DNA of 64,000 nt from Eublepharis macularius (GCF_028583425.1 NC_072795.1:68462001-68526000), one strand, 5' to 3'; numbered from the stretch's first letter, positions 12,577-22,399 are shown. A program made the numbers and translations. Notes: a model not told the origin generated them from the sequence alone.

Positions 12577-12731
12577 TTCAGATGCCTGATACAGAGACTG
12601 TATCAGGCATCTGACGAAGAGAACTTGATTCTCGAAAGCTTATGCTACAATAAAATTGGTTAGTCTTAAAGGTGCTACTGGACTCTTTTTGATTTTGCTA
12701 CCACAGACTAACACGGCTAACTCCTCTGCAT
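12577..12731 (+). mobile_element. Short 3'-anchored retroposon with foldback 5' end
   Basis: A 155-bp insertion flanked by a perfect 13-bp direct repeat CTAGTAAAGCTGT (12564-12576 and 12732-12744), so it entered by target-primed reverse transcription. The body reads 'gaagagaacttgattctcg', 'ggttagtcttaaaggtgc' and ends 'acacggctaactcctctgca', a repeat common in reptile genomes. The 5' end folds back perfectly: 12579-12594 is the reverse complement of 12598-12613 with a 3-nt loop. Its parent LINE is not identified. Relatives here: 18.5, 28.1, 34.9, 42.4 and 43.6 kb. Confidence 0.85.
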
Positions 12732-12744
12732 CTAGTAAAGCTGT

Positions 12745-13072
12745 GTTTACTGAAAACCCAGTAAATGTCAGAGCTGGCCTTACAACAAAGGTTATTTGCT
12801 ATTGAATATCCTTATGTTCCTATCAGGCCCCACTATAATCAACTAGACTCCTCTAAGATCCATGTTGGTTCTTCATATTCCTCTCCTGGTTTACTCCATC
12901 TCAGCCCAGCTTAGTTCAGTTCCTGGTTCTTTCTAAGGGCTCAGTAGCCTTGAAACAAAGAACTGCTACATTACAGTTATGTGTTGACCTCTTGCTGCAT
13001 CAATAACCAAAATGTATTGGTCTGGATGCAGAGAGAAGCACTGATTTAAATACCATCATGGAAGAGAGGTAA
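12745..13072. other. Short unassigned stretch
   Basis: No feature was recognised between the retroposon and the Sauria SINE. Confidence 0.4.
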
Positions 13073-13365
13073 AAGGTAAAGGTAGTCCCCTGTGCAAGCA
13101 CCAAGTCATTACTGACCCATGGGGGCCGTCGCATCACGACGTTTTCTTGGCAGACTTTTTACGAGGTGGTTTGCCATTGCCTTCCCCAGTTCTCTACACT
13201 TTATCCCCAGAAAACTGGGTACTCATTTTACTGACCTCGGAAGGATGGAAGGCTGAGTCAACCTTGAGCTGGCTACTTGAACCTGGTTTCCGCCAGGATT
13301 GAACTCAGGTCTTGAGCAGAGCTTAGGTTGCAGTACTGCAGCTTACCACTCTGTGAGTTCCTCAT
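13073..13365 (-). mobile_element. Sauria SINE (tRNA-derived)
   Basis: On the minus strand the head has a tRNA-like A box ('cagagtggtaagctgcagta') and B box ('gagttcaatcc'). It continues through the family-specific 'ccttccatccttccgaggtc' and 'ggcaatggcaaacc' blocks to a tail of ACCTTT-type repeats (plus-strand 'ggtaaaaggtaaaggtag'). This layout matches the Sauria SINE family, which is restricted to squamates and mobilised by BovB-type LINEs. It is the strongest taxonomic marker in the window. Confidence 0.9.
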
Positions 13366-13498
13366 AATTTCCATTCATCATCTGCATGTTCATTCAACTA
13401 TGGATCCCTTTTGAATGCTGTCATAGAGAAGAAGGAACACTTTAGTGCATATCCTTTGCATACCACTCTTGATGCATCGAAAGTTTTCATAGGAGGAC

Positions 13499-13784
13499 TC
13501 ATGGGTTGAGCAGCATTACAGTTGTGGTATACATGTCAAAGAAGTGCCAATGATCATGTGTTGCTTCAGAATGGCTGTGGCATGTAATTTCCTCCAAAGG
13601 TAGATAGACTCATAGAATCATAGGGTTGGAAGGGACCTCCAGGGTCATCTAGTTCAACCACCTGCACAGTGCAGGACATTCACAACTGCCCCCCCCCAAC
13701 ACCCCCAGTGACCCTTGCTCCATGCCCAGGAGATGGCAAAACACTGGCATGTCTACCAGAACTGTAATGCTGCTCAACCCATGA
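13499..13784. repeat. 37-bp inverted repeat around a CR1 tail
   Basis: Positions 13499-13535 and 13748-13784 are reverse complements at 35 of 37 bases (mismatches in the '.tatacc' and 'ccacaac' parts). The arms are 212 bp apart and enclose the CR1 3' terminus at 13604. The arrangement is not a usual CR1 structure, because one arm lies beyond the CR1 3' end. Confidence 0.85.
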
Positions 13785-13880
13785 TGCCACCAGCCACAAG
13801 CAGAGAAGATTCTTCCAGTCAATGACCCTCAAAATACCCCTCCAACCTCACACACACCATCCAGCATTCTTGAAAAGAAA
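13604..13880 (-). mobile_element. CR1 LINE 3' end fragment
   Basis: The plus strand begins 'gactcatagaatcatagggt', the reverse of the CR1 terminus, followed by 'ggaagggacctccagggtca', a C-rich block and 'gtgacccttgctccatgccc'. Only the 3' untranslated region is present. The part beyond about 13,748 overlaps the inverted-repeat arm and is assigned with less certainty. Confidence 0.85.
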
Positions 13881-16048
13881 TCCTTTTCAAGAAAAGTTCC
13901 CTTTGTTATATTAAAGGCTACATAGTGAATTATGGAATTTTATTAGATTCCTATTTTTAAATGGATATAATTTCAGTCTTTTTGGTTTTGAGATTCTGGA
14001 AAGTAAGTGCTTGTAGCTTTGTTTTTGAAAAGAAAGGTTTGAGATTAAACTTAAAGAGCTGCAAAGAACTAGAGCAATCACAGGGAACAGAGATCGCCTT
14101 CAACCAGCTGGTTTCTAAGCTATTTTAATCATATTCTAAGTGAAATCCTCTTTCACTACAGAAGTATTACAGCCCTCTGTTTGACAAGCAGTCTGTGCCT
14201 TGTCTTCTGTCATCTGCTTTGTGGACTATTTGTATTCCTAGTAGAAAAGAGTGTTTTGGCCAGTGGAAAAATGGGAATAATATATACAGGTGCTTTGGGA
14301 AGAGCCCAAGAAACTCGATTAGTACACCAGATTAGAAGGCTAAAGGGAGAGTCTCTCATTGAATAATACATCAGGTGCAAAGGACAAGCACCTATGCTAT
14401 GTAGTCTACTTAAGGTAGATCTGTTTTTATCTTTAAAGCTTATCAGCCCTAGGTTTCTAACATGCAAAGTGCTTTATAAGCCTGATCTAATTAATCCTGT
14501 TTTGTATTTTGCATTAGCATTCTGCAGCTTGCTGCTAGAAATAGCAACTGATTAGGAGCAAAGTTGTTGCGAGCAAATAATTGGTTGGAGTTCTTCTATT
14601 TCCTTTCAGTTTTTTCAGCTGGTTCAAGCAGGTAGAACTTAGACAGATTCGGACATTTGGAACCAATCAGGAAGTAACTCCAGAACTGAAACAGCCAGGA
14701 AAAAGGTTTGCAACCTACATAATTTGCAAAGATGGTAAGATGGGGTTCATAGCGCCCTTTTTGGCTGAATCCTCCTGACTCCTATTTAATGGGCAAGATT
14801 CTGTTTGCAAAACTAAGAGTAGTCCCAACTATAAAGTTTTAGGGATGTAGTATTATGCATACTAGTGAACTTCATTGAAACACAGGACTTAAACAGGAAG
14901 AACATGGGGCTGACAAGTGTTAAAGGGAGACTATCTAATTAAATAATACACCAGGTGCAAAAAAACAAGCCCTGTACTGGGTTTCCTTCCCTACTGTAGG
15001 TGCATTTTTGTATTCAATATTTTAAAGCCCAAATGTCTTTGTAGTTCATCCATGTGGAAAATGAAAGCATGAACAAGCTCTGTTAACGCTCAGTAAGCAA
15101 TAACAAACACTACAGGTGCCTGGTATGAGAGCTTCTGGTCATTCAGAACTGTTGCATTGATTTCTCTGATACCCTGTATTTCTTGAATTACATTATCAGT
15201 TTTTGGCAACAAATATGAATACTGGAGTATCTGTGTTGGAGCATAAGACTGAAATCACACAGAGCCATTCTGATATAAAAATTGTTGAGTCTTCATTTTC
15301 CCAGATTCACCTAGGGACAGTCCATATAGCCATCTAGGTATACAATAACCGATTGGAATTATTGCCTGTCTGTGATAAGCAATCATGTGCAAGTGCTGCT
15401 GTGCACAGGATCATGCTTTTAGTCCAATGGACTTCAGCCTTTCCAGACTAGACATGGGCACGAACGGGGGGGAAAATCCGAACACCCTGAGAATTATCTT
15501 TGAAACCATCAAGCTTAAGTACTACGTAGCGTGAAACCGATACACTTCTTGTAAAAATAAAAGTTTATTTATTTATTTATTTTGTTCATCCCAGAGTATG
15601 TTATTCCTATATCCCATTCCTATCCTCAGGGCCACATAGTCCCATGAAGGAGCCTGACACTTGGCACGTTATTAAAGGGGAAATTTAAATTAACTATTTT
15701 GGAATATAATTCCTAGTGGCAGCAATCTATTCAGAGGGTGTAAGAAGAGGGTTAAAGGAAAAATCTAACTAAAAAAGAAAGGGGGTCGTAACACAAGCCC
15801 TCTCTCATGCCAGGTGACACAAGGCATGCTGAGATGATGAGGTAGCATGTGCTAGTATGTGGAATAGAACAGATGAGAGAAAGGTGGATCTTTTCAGGTC
15901 TCACTCCATCATGCCACAAATCAAAAGCCAATCAGGGCAAAGCAGTTAATTGGTGTTTCAGCTGTATCAGGAAACTGGGGAGTGTAGATAATGATCTGAG
16001 ACAGTTTCCTAAGGTTAAATCTCCAGGGAACAGAGATTGCTCTGCAGG
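13881..16048. other. Mostly unassigned, repeat-poor stretch
   Basis: Apart from the direct-repeat pair at 14341/14921 I recognise no coherent family. Near 15,455-15,480 'gggcacgaacggggggg' recalls termini of squamate hAT-like elements, but no partner end was found. An (ATTT)n run lies at about 15,568-15,582. Confidence 0.4.
14341..14970 (+). repeat. Pair of diverged direct repeats, unknown family
   Basis: The 40 bases from 14341 and from 14921 align without gaps at 35 positions, sharing 'taaagggaga', 'aataataca' and 'caggtgcaa'. The units are 580 bp apart in the same orientation. I do not recognise the family; it could be an ancient interspersed repeat or a local segmental duplication. Confidence 0.7.
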
Positions 16049-16413
16049 TAGAGTTACCAGTCCCCAGGTGGTAGTGGGGGATCCCCCACTTTCACCCTCT
16101 GCCCCCTACCACCACTCACCTGGCCAGCGAGGGAAAGGCTTGGATTGGGTCTCCCGGGCATGCTCCCTGGACCCTTTCACTTCCTGGGAGTAATGTCATC
16201 ATGTGCCTCCCCCCCCCCCCGAGTGCTCTAGCACTTCACAGTGGGTTGATTTGGGCCTCAGATCGGCCCGCTGCGAAACACATGTGCACTCCTGCACCTG
16301 CATGATGATGTTGCCTGGAAGTGCCATCTCCAGAAGTGATGTCATTGCACAGGGAGGGATACGGAGAAAGTGAGTGTCTCCCGCTGGGAGTATAAGGGGA
16401 CCTGGTAACCCTA
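16049..16413 (+). mobile_element. hAT-like miniature element B
   Basis: A 365-bp copy running from TAGAGTTACCAGTCCCCAGG to CCTGGTAACCCTA. Flanking octamers TCTGCAGG (16041-16048) and TCTGCAAG (16414-16421) match at 7 of 8. Internal hallmarks include 'gggcctcagatcggcccgc' and 'agaagtgatgtcattgc'. No coding capacity. Confidence 0.9.
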
Positions 16414-16479
16414 TCTGCAAGTGTTACCAATAACCTTGGCCATAAATTTTTTTGCACTAGGACAGAATCCAAACAACAG

Positions 16480-16900
16480 AGGCTCTGAACCTGGGTTCAG
16501 CTATTTTACCTGGCCAACTAGATGCCCTCAAAGGCCCATAACAGAGGCACAGGGGCCAAAAGCCTTTCTGTGCTGATCCCTCACTGGCATTCAGAGCTAT
16601 ACTGCCTTCTATCATGGAGGTACAACCCAATGGTGGACCTGCCCTCAACGAATCTTCCTAGAGACTAGTCCCCTTTTAAAGCCCTCTATGCTAGTGATCA
16701 TCACTTCCTCCACTGGCAGTGAATTTCACATTTTAAGAATACGTTTACTAAATAACTACTTTGTTTTTCTGTCCTGAATCCATTACCCATAAATGTCATT
16801 GGTTATCTTGGAGTCCTCATACTATGGGAGAGGAAGACTAAGTTCTGTCCACTTTCTCTGCCCCATATATAATTTTATGTCCACACTTTAGGCTGCAATC
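16480..16900 (-). mobile_element. CR1-type LINE tail, second family
   Basis: Reverse-oriented relative of the 6.4-kb copy: 'actgccttctatcatggagg', then 'ccccttttaaagcc', 'gcagtgaatttcaca' and 'tgtcctgaatcc', in the order of the family's 3' region. The terminal part is missing on the left. Confidence 0.65.
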
Positions 16901-16930
16901 TATAAAAGGGAAAAAAGGCTTTTAGATTTT

Positions 16931-17502
16931 CTTCTCCTGGAATTACAACTGTTATTCAAACAACAGAGATCAGTTCCCCTGGAGAAAATGGCAGCTTCAC
17001 AGGGTGGATTCTATGGCATTATACCCCACTGAGGTTCCTCCCCTCCCCAAACTCTTCATGCCTTGGGCTCCACTCCCAAATCTTGGGTTGCCAGGTCCCT
17101 TGAGTCTCCCAGTGAGAGCCTGGGAACCTGGAACATACCCCTTGGAGGCTGCTGTGTTTTTCTGTCAGGCATGTACATACACTCCCAGCTTGTGTGATGA
17201 CATCACTTCCGGGAAGTAATGTCATCATGGGTGGGTCAAAGGGCGGCCCATGAGTGCTCCCATGCTTGGCAAAGGGCTGAATCCCCCCCCCCATGGGCCC
17301 AATTCGGCCTGAAACGGACCTGTTGTGGGGTGCAGGGGCACACCGCACCACCGAGGGGGGTGCCCCAGGGGCATGCCCCCCGCTGGCCAGGTAAGTTGGA
17401 GCAGGGGCGAGGAGGTGGGAGCAGGGGATCCCCCATCCCCGGTGGGGGAATGGGAAGCCAAATCTCCAGGCATTTCCCAAACCAAGATTGGCAACTCTCA
17501 TG
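16931..17502 (-). mobile_element. hAT-like miniature element A, split by a B insertion
   Basis: Minus-oriented A copy. Its inner blocks 'acaacagagatcagttcccc' and 'ttctatggcattatacccca' precede the B element at 17084-17457. The rest ('aatctccaggcatttccca' to 'gattggcaact') follows it. The end at about 16,931 has lost its terminal repeat. The A sequence CCAAATCT is duplicated on both sides of B, so the nesting order is clear. Confidence 0.85.
17084..17457 (+). mobile_element. hAT-like element B inside A, right terminus missing
   Basis: Begins TGGGTTGCCAGGTCCC and is flanked by a perfect 8-bp duplication CCAAATCT (17076-17083 and 17458-17465). The right end stops at 'gtgggggaatgggaag' and lacks the expected CCTGGCAACCCT, although the target duplication follows immediately. 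A 15-bp-arm palindrome with one mismatch (17196-17210 and 17212-17226) centres on 'acttccgggaagt' flanked by 'atgacat' and 'atgtcat'. The 199-codon minus frame that overlaps it is a by-product of GC-rich repeat DNA. Confidence 0.9.
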
Positions 17503-17513
17503 GAGCTGCACAT

Positions 17514-17715
17514 GTTAGAGCCAGTGCTGTGAAATGGTGAGAGTATTAAACTGGGAATGGGAAGAGCTGGGTGAAAGTCACTGGGTGACCTAAGGCCAGT
17601 CACTTTGACTCTCACCACCTAATCTACTTCTCATGGATGTTGTGAGAATACAACAAAGAGGGGAGAACCATGTAAATCATAGCTCCTTGGAGGAAGGCTG
17701 GGATAAAAATGTAAT
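17514..17715 (+). mobile_element. tRNA-headed SINE with L2-like tail
   Basis: Starts 'agagccagtgctgtgaaatg', passes the 'tgacctaaggccagtcac' and 'ctcaccacctaatctacttc' blocks and ends with 'ggaaggctgggataaaaatg'. It follows the 23.4-kb copy throughout but is older and more diverged. Confidence 0.75.
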
Positions 17716-18316
17716 TTATGATACACGTAATATGCAGTTCCATCATTCACTACTGGAGTCCTCTGTTTTAAGGAGGATAACAAATCCACAGATAGTTTAG
17801 TGCTACATTATAGAAATGTAACACTTGATTAGATTACAGTTGCTTCACTAATTTTCCTTATGCAATTAAAATCCAGAACTGGCCACCAACTCCCACAGAC
17901 GTTGGATTCCACTTCCTCATCCTTGTTGAAAACATGCTAATTTTAATATTTACTCTTGAATACATAAATGTGACTCTGAGGCATTATTCTTCCTGGTTTA
18001 GTTTTAAAAAATGATGTTTTGATATTCAACACCTTGACATTCTGTTCATGTTTCCACAATAACATTGGCAGTGTGTTTTGTGATGCAACTTTTTTGGGAG
18101 AAGGAAATACACAAGCGCAACTAGAAGTTAGAATATCTGGAAAGAATGAACCTAGAAACCATTAGGAAGGCCACATCATGGTACCAGGCTGTAGAGCAAA
18201 TGTCAGTTGCCTGCAGACATTCATATAAACTCCCATTAACGTCCACCAGCTCTGTGTCTCCAGGCATCTTACACTGGAGTGGTTTGCTTTTCAGCTCCCT
18301 TCTCGTCTTTTCAGTA
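17716..18316. other. Unassigned stretch
   Basis: No exon or repeat family recognised. Confidence 0.4.
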
Positions 18317-18394
18317 TGATCCTAGACATGTTTACTTAGAAATAAGACCTGCCAGGGTCAGTGGATTTATTCCCATGTAAATGTGTGTAGGATA
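18317..18394. mobile_element. Small foldback element ('atcctag...taggat')
   Basis: The ends 'gatcctagacatgtttac' and 'gtaaatgtgtgtaggat' are imperfect reverse complements, with 'ttagaaataag' and 'tttattccc' inside. It resembles a short palindromic repeat common in amniotes ('gcaatcctatgcacacttac'). A second copy is at 20,913-20,997. Confidence 0.5.
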
Positions 18395-18496
18395 TCAGTC
18401 ATAGAATACTTTTGACCTGGTCCCTTAACCCTGCTGCTCCTCTCCCACTATGCCTCTATATAAAATGTCTGCATAGTGAGGATCCACTCATAGTAT

Positions 18497-18578
18497 CTGA
18501 TGAAGGTGGTAGTAGTCCATGAAGGCTTAATGCTGGAATAAAACTTTGTTATTCCTTGTGTACCATTAAACTCCTGTT
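18497..18578 (+). mobile_element. Short retroposon copy, decayed
   Basis: 'atctgatgaaggtggtag', 'aatgctggaataaaactttg' and 'accattaaactcc' follow the order of the 12.6-kb family. The 3' terminus is absent. Confidence 0.5.
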
Positions 18579-18715
18579 CATAAACTTCATCAGACCCAAA
18601 ACAGAGATCTGTGTTTATTTCTTCATGGAGCTTTCCTGACCTAAACAATTGTTGGTGGTTCTGACAGGCTTTGCAAAAGCTGAGATATTGTGCTGAGTTC
18701 CTTGCCATTAAGGCT

Positions 18716-18785
18716 GCATTCAGACATCATGTTAAGCTAAGGTTTATAATTGATTAAACTCTGGTTTAGTGTGATGTCAGAATGC
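18716..18785. mobile_element. Short foldback repeat
   Basis: Arms 18716-18738 ('gcattcagacatcatgttaa') and 18762-18785 ('tttagtgtgatgtcagaatgc' reversed) pair with few mismatches around a 23-bp AT-rich loop. It looks like a miniature inverted-repeat element; no target duplication is obvious. Confidence 0.6.
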
Positions 18786-19919
18786 TTGGTCATTTTACTA
18801 ATTCTGGTTAGATGGAGGCTCGCAAATTGTTTTTCTTAACCAGTTACATCCCAGTTTGTGAATCCTGGTTTGTATGAATTCCAGTTTTTCATCGTGTACA
18901 AATGCAGGAACCCTGGCTTAATCCCAACAAACCCAATTTGTTTAGTACTGCTGCCCTCAGATCAAAGAGTCATAGAGTTTCAAAAACTCTGTCTTAAGCT
19001 GTTGCAGTTGGCTCTCATCAACAACAGACAAACTGGGATTTCCAAGGAGGTTCTGGTTAGTTAAAATCATCTGCTGCACCAATACTTAACATTCAATACA
19101 TTGTGGTCAATCATGGTAGCTGAATGCAATCAAGATCTCAGCTTCTCTCCAAGGTAAGGATTAAAACAAGAAGCTTTGTGAGAAATTAGCTGCTAGAGCA
19201 GTCTGAAAGACTGGCTTTCTCTCTAGATGTCCACACTTGGAACTTAATATCTCAATAAAAGGCATTATTGATTACTTATGAAGGTAATTTCTGATGTAAA
19301 CAGTGGTTTTCAGAACAGGAGTTTTAGTAGGGAATTTCTTTGTCAGCCATTTTTTACCCAATCTCTCTGAAATTTGGAAAGGGAGTCCTGTTCTCCTAAC
19401 GGATTTTCTGTACTAAATTTCATAGTAATACAACAAAACCATCTCAGTTTTATAATTACTGAAGTCTTCATGGTTTTAGCCAGGTGCATTGTGTTCTCTA
19501 ACCACTGTTCCCATGACTCTATAATCCTGTCATAACCTTGGGCAATTTGCTTTTACCTTAACTTCACCATCGCCAGTTAAAATACTGGTGACATTTTGGG
19601 TGTTACCAGCTCATTCAATGGAGTTCATGTGAAGTTCAATCTATTAGCAGTTACTTAGCTTATCTGTATCTGTTCCTGTTGGAAAGCAACTGTTCATTCT
19701 CATGTACGAGCTCTGTGAAGTGCACTTCTCCTCATTCGGTTGCCTATTAAAATTTGCACTTGGTTATCTTCTCTTGCATTTTCTTTGTATGTCTTGCCTT
19801 TCTATGATCTTGTCATCTTTTCCTTGAGTGCTTTTTTTGTAACTGATATTTGTTATGCATTAAAAAAAACCAGTGGCCTTTACAAAGTGCAATAAAGAAA
19901 ATGCTGTAGTAATATATAG
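18786..19919. other. Unassigned stretch
   Basis: No exon or repeat family recognised. Sequence is of ordinary composition without long open frames. Confidence 0.4.
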
Positions 19920-20215
19920 TTTAACTAGAAAGAACACCCGTTGTTTGAAAAAATACAGCAGGCTCTAGAAAACTGATTCAGCAGGCCCCCTCCTGGCAGC
20001 AAGCAGGCATTTCACAGTGGCCGGGAGGCCAGATCAAGAGGGAGCTGAGGGGAGGTGCGGGGAGCAGTACTTAGGCCATCGATTCAGCAGGCCCCATTCC
20101 AGCAGCAAGTGGGTGCTTCACAGCGGCCTTGAGGCCAGAGTCGTCAGCAATGCCCTGAACGAGGATAAAAAGTGAGTCATCGCCAATACGACTTGTCTTT
20201 TATATAACAGGATTA
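19920..20215. repeat. Unclassified repeat with an internal 106-bp duplication
   Basis: Units at 19975-20035 and 20081-20141 share 'gattcagcaggcccc', 'agcagcaag' and 'ggccagag/ggccagat' in the same order, 106 bp apart. The right side ('acgacttgtcttttatata' then 'acaggatta') looks like a conserved element end, but superfamily and left end are not established. Confidence 0.55.
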
Positions 20216-20912
20216 CTACATAAGTGATCCCAGTGTGGCACCCATGGCTGCCACCAGTATACTTCATGGTGTTGTTCTTCCCCTAAGCAAAGAGCCAATT
20301 CTGGCTTTCTTCCACTCCACTGGAGCAGAAGGTGTTTCAGAAGAACCCAGGAGATATTAATGGATGACCCATTTGTAAACAACTGCCTATGTCATAAGCT
20401 TTGATGGTTTGCTTGGAACCTCTCAAGCTTTTGTGATTGGCTGAAGCTCCTACAGTAGCCACTTTGTGATGTTGCCCACTGAATGTTTTCAACATTCCAA
20501 AAGTGCCCCCAGTAACCATCCTACTATTTTATTCTTTCCACCATACCTGGTTTTTCTTTTCCTGGTTTTTGTTGCTTATACCCATTTTCATACTGCTTTT
20601 TGCTCAAGACAGAGGCAATTACTTTTTTTCAATTAGGATACACAGAAATCATTCCAGAAGCACTATTCTGGAGGCATATATTATGTCACCAGAAGCCCTG
20701 CGTAAATCTTTCTGCTAGCTAATATGGTTGCTAGACCCAAGGTGGTTCTTCAGTTTTCATTGCTTTTGGAACAAATGCAACGAGTAGTCCTGAGTCTTAA
20801 GTCATGTAGCAGTTATGGAATCTGAGCAGTAGACAATCATGTGTTGGATCAATAGGGATATTACAAAAAGAAACAAAGATGTGCTTTGACAGCCAACCAG
20901 GGTATCAAGATA
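20216..20912. other. Unassigned stretch
   Basis: No exon or repeat family recognised. The plus frame at 20503-20718 encodes a hydrophobic peptide from T-rich DNA and has no other support. Confidence 0.4.
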
Positions 20913-20997
20913 GCAATCCTGTACAAGCTTACCCAGGAGTAAGCCTCTTGAACACGAAAGGACTTATTTCTGTGAGTAAATATGGATAAGATTTTAT
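20913..20997. mobile_element. Small foldback element, second copy
   Basis: 'gcaatcctgtacaagcttac' at the left pairs imperfectly with 'gtaaatatggataagatttt' at the right, with 'aggagtaagcc' and 'aaggacttatttct' between. Same family as 18,317-18,394. Confidence 0.55.
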
Positions 20998-22160
20998 TAT
21001 AAATCTGTTTTTAAAAGGATAGTGCTAGAAGTAAAAAATTCACTTGCGACTGGACAGATTTTAGAGTTTAACAAATTGCAGTTTATTGCAAGGTGCTTCT
21101 ACAGAGAGTGAGTCAACCAACATGAGCAGCATTGTTGATGTGTTCTGTGCCAAGAGAAGGATTACTCTGGGATCAATTGTGTCTACACATACAGCATAGC
21201 AAATCCAGCAAAGCAGGCCTGGTATTGTCTTTTGACCTGCTCTGGCTGTTTGGTGCTCAAAAGGCTTTCTAAGGGTCTGGCTGGGAAATTCTCATAGGAT
21301 TGTTGTCAGGTTTAAAATGGAGGAGGGAAGAACCATGGATGACACCCAGACATTGCTGGAAGAAACATGAGAGCAAAATAAGAAAAAAAAAGCTTATCTT
21401 TTCATCCTTTGGCTAGTGCTCAGTGGTAACACAGAAACTGAATCGTCCACCTGGCACCCTACTTGTTCCTTGGCAGACTACTTTTACTCAGGCCTGTTCA
21501 TAATGAAAGTATAAGGGAGAGTGAATATCCATGCCACAAATAGTAAAAGAGCCTCCCTTGCCTTGAGCTCTGTTTGGGGATCAAAGCCAAAAACTGAGTT
21601 TTGACGTTTTTTATAACCATTGTTTAGTTGGTGCCTGTTGCCATAGATCTCTATGCCTGTCAGGAATAATTAAATGGTATGTCTGAAAATGACCAAACAA
21701 AACAATGTATCTCAGGAATATTGGTTTTCTGTACTGGCCTGTGTCCATACTGTACCTTAAACAGAAAGATTATATCGGATTTGAGCAAGCCTCGTTTCAG
21801 TAACCTGAAAAATGCACTGGTATTCCCAAGCTACCACAGAAGAACCCGTTAAGAGATTCACAGCACCTTTACATCTTTCTAATAGTTGGAGGACATATAT
21901 AAGGAAGGATACACTGAAGCCATCCATAGCTGAGCAGTTGTTAGTCTGGATCCTCCTATGTTGTAATGTTGTAAATACAATACAGTGTTGTAATGTTGTA
22001 AATTTTAATTGGTACTAAGGATAGTTCATAGGATTAGTGTTTCCTTTTTGCCAGTTTTATAAAAAACTATAATACAATATAAAAATAATAATCCCGCCTC
22101 CTTTTTCTCCTTATCAAGACAAACAGATATACATGGTCTGTATTTGTTAATCAAGATTTA
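20998..22160. other. Unassigned stretch
   Basis: No exon or dispersed repeat recognised. A 'gttgtaatgttgtaaa' duplication occurs at about 21,957-22,004. Confidence 0.4.
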
Positions 22161-22391
22161 CAGGGCTTTTTTCAGGGGGAACGCGGGGGAACAGAGTTCC
22201 GGAACTTCTTGAAAATGGTCTCATGGCTGATGGCCGTGCCCCCTGATCTCCATACAGAGGGGAGTTTAGATTGACAATCTAAACTCCCCTCTGTCTGGAG
22301 ATCAGGGGGCGGGGCCACCAGCCATGTGACCATTTTCTCTGAGGGCAACCCACTGAGTTCCACCACTTCTTTTCCCAGAAAAAAAGCCCTG
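22161..22391. mobile_element. hAT-like foldback element C
   Basis: A 231-bp element starting CAGGGCTTTTTTCAGG and ending GAAAAAAAGCCCTG, flanked by a perfect 8-bp duplication AAGATTTA (22153-22160 and 22392-22399), the hAT signature. Nearly the whole element folds: central arms 22238-22273 and 22275-22310 are complementary at 35 of 36 bases with a 1-base spacer, and outer parts pair imperfectly. No coding sequence. The exact duplication and clean hairpin suggest a relatively young insertion. Confidence 0.95.
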
Positions 22392-22399
22392 AAGATTTA

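Noticed and set aside
17019-17618. 199-codon minus-strand open frame, the longest in the window
   Set aside because: It spans the A/B nest exactly where GC content is high; other frames on both strands are also open there. It reflects repeat composition, not a gene.
21030-21300. Possible second LTR end ('gcagtttattgcaagg', AATAAA on the minus strand)
   Set aside because: A lone polyadenylation-like signal without a TATA box, defined termini or repeat partner is not sufficient.
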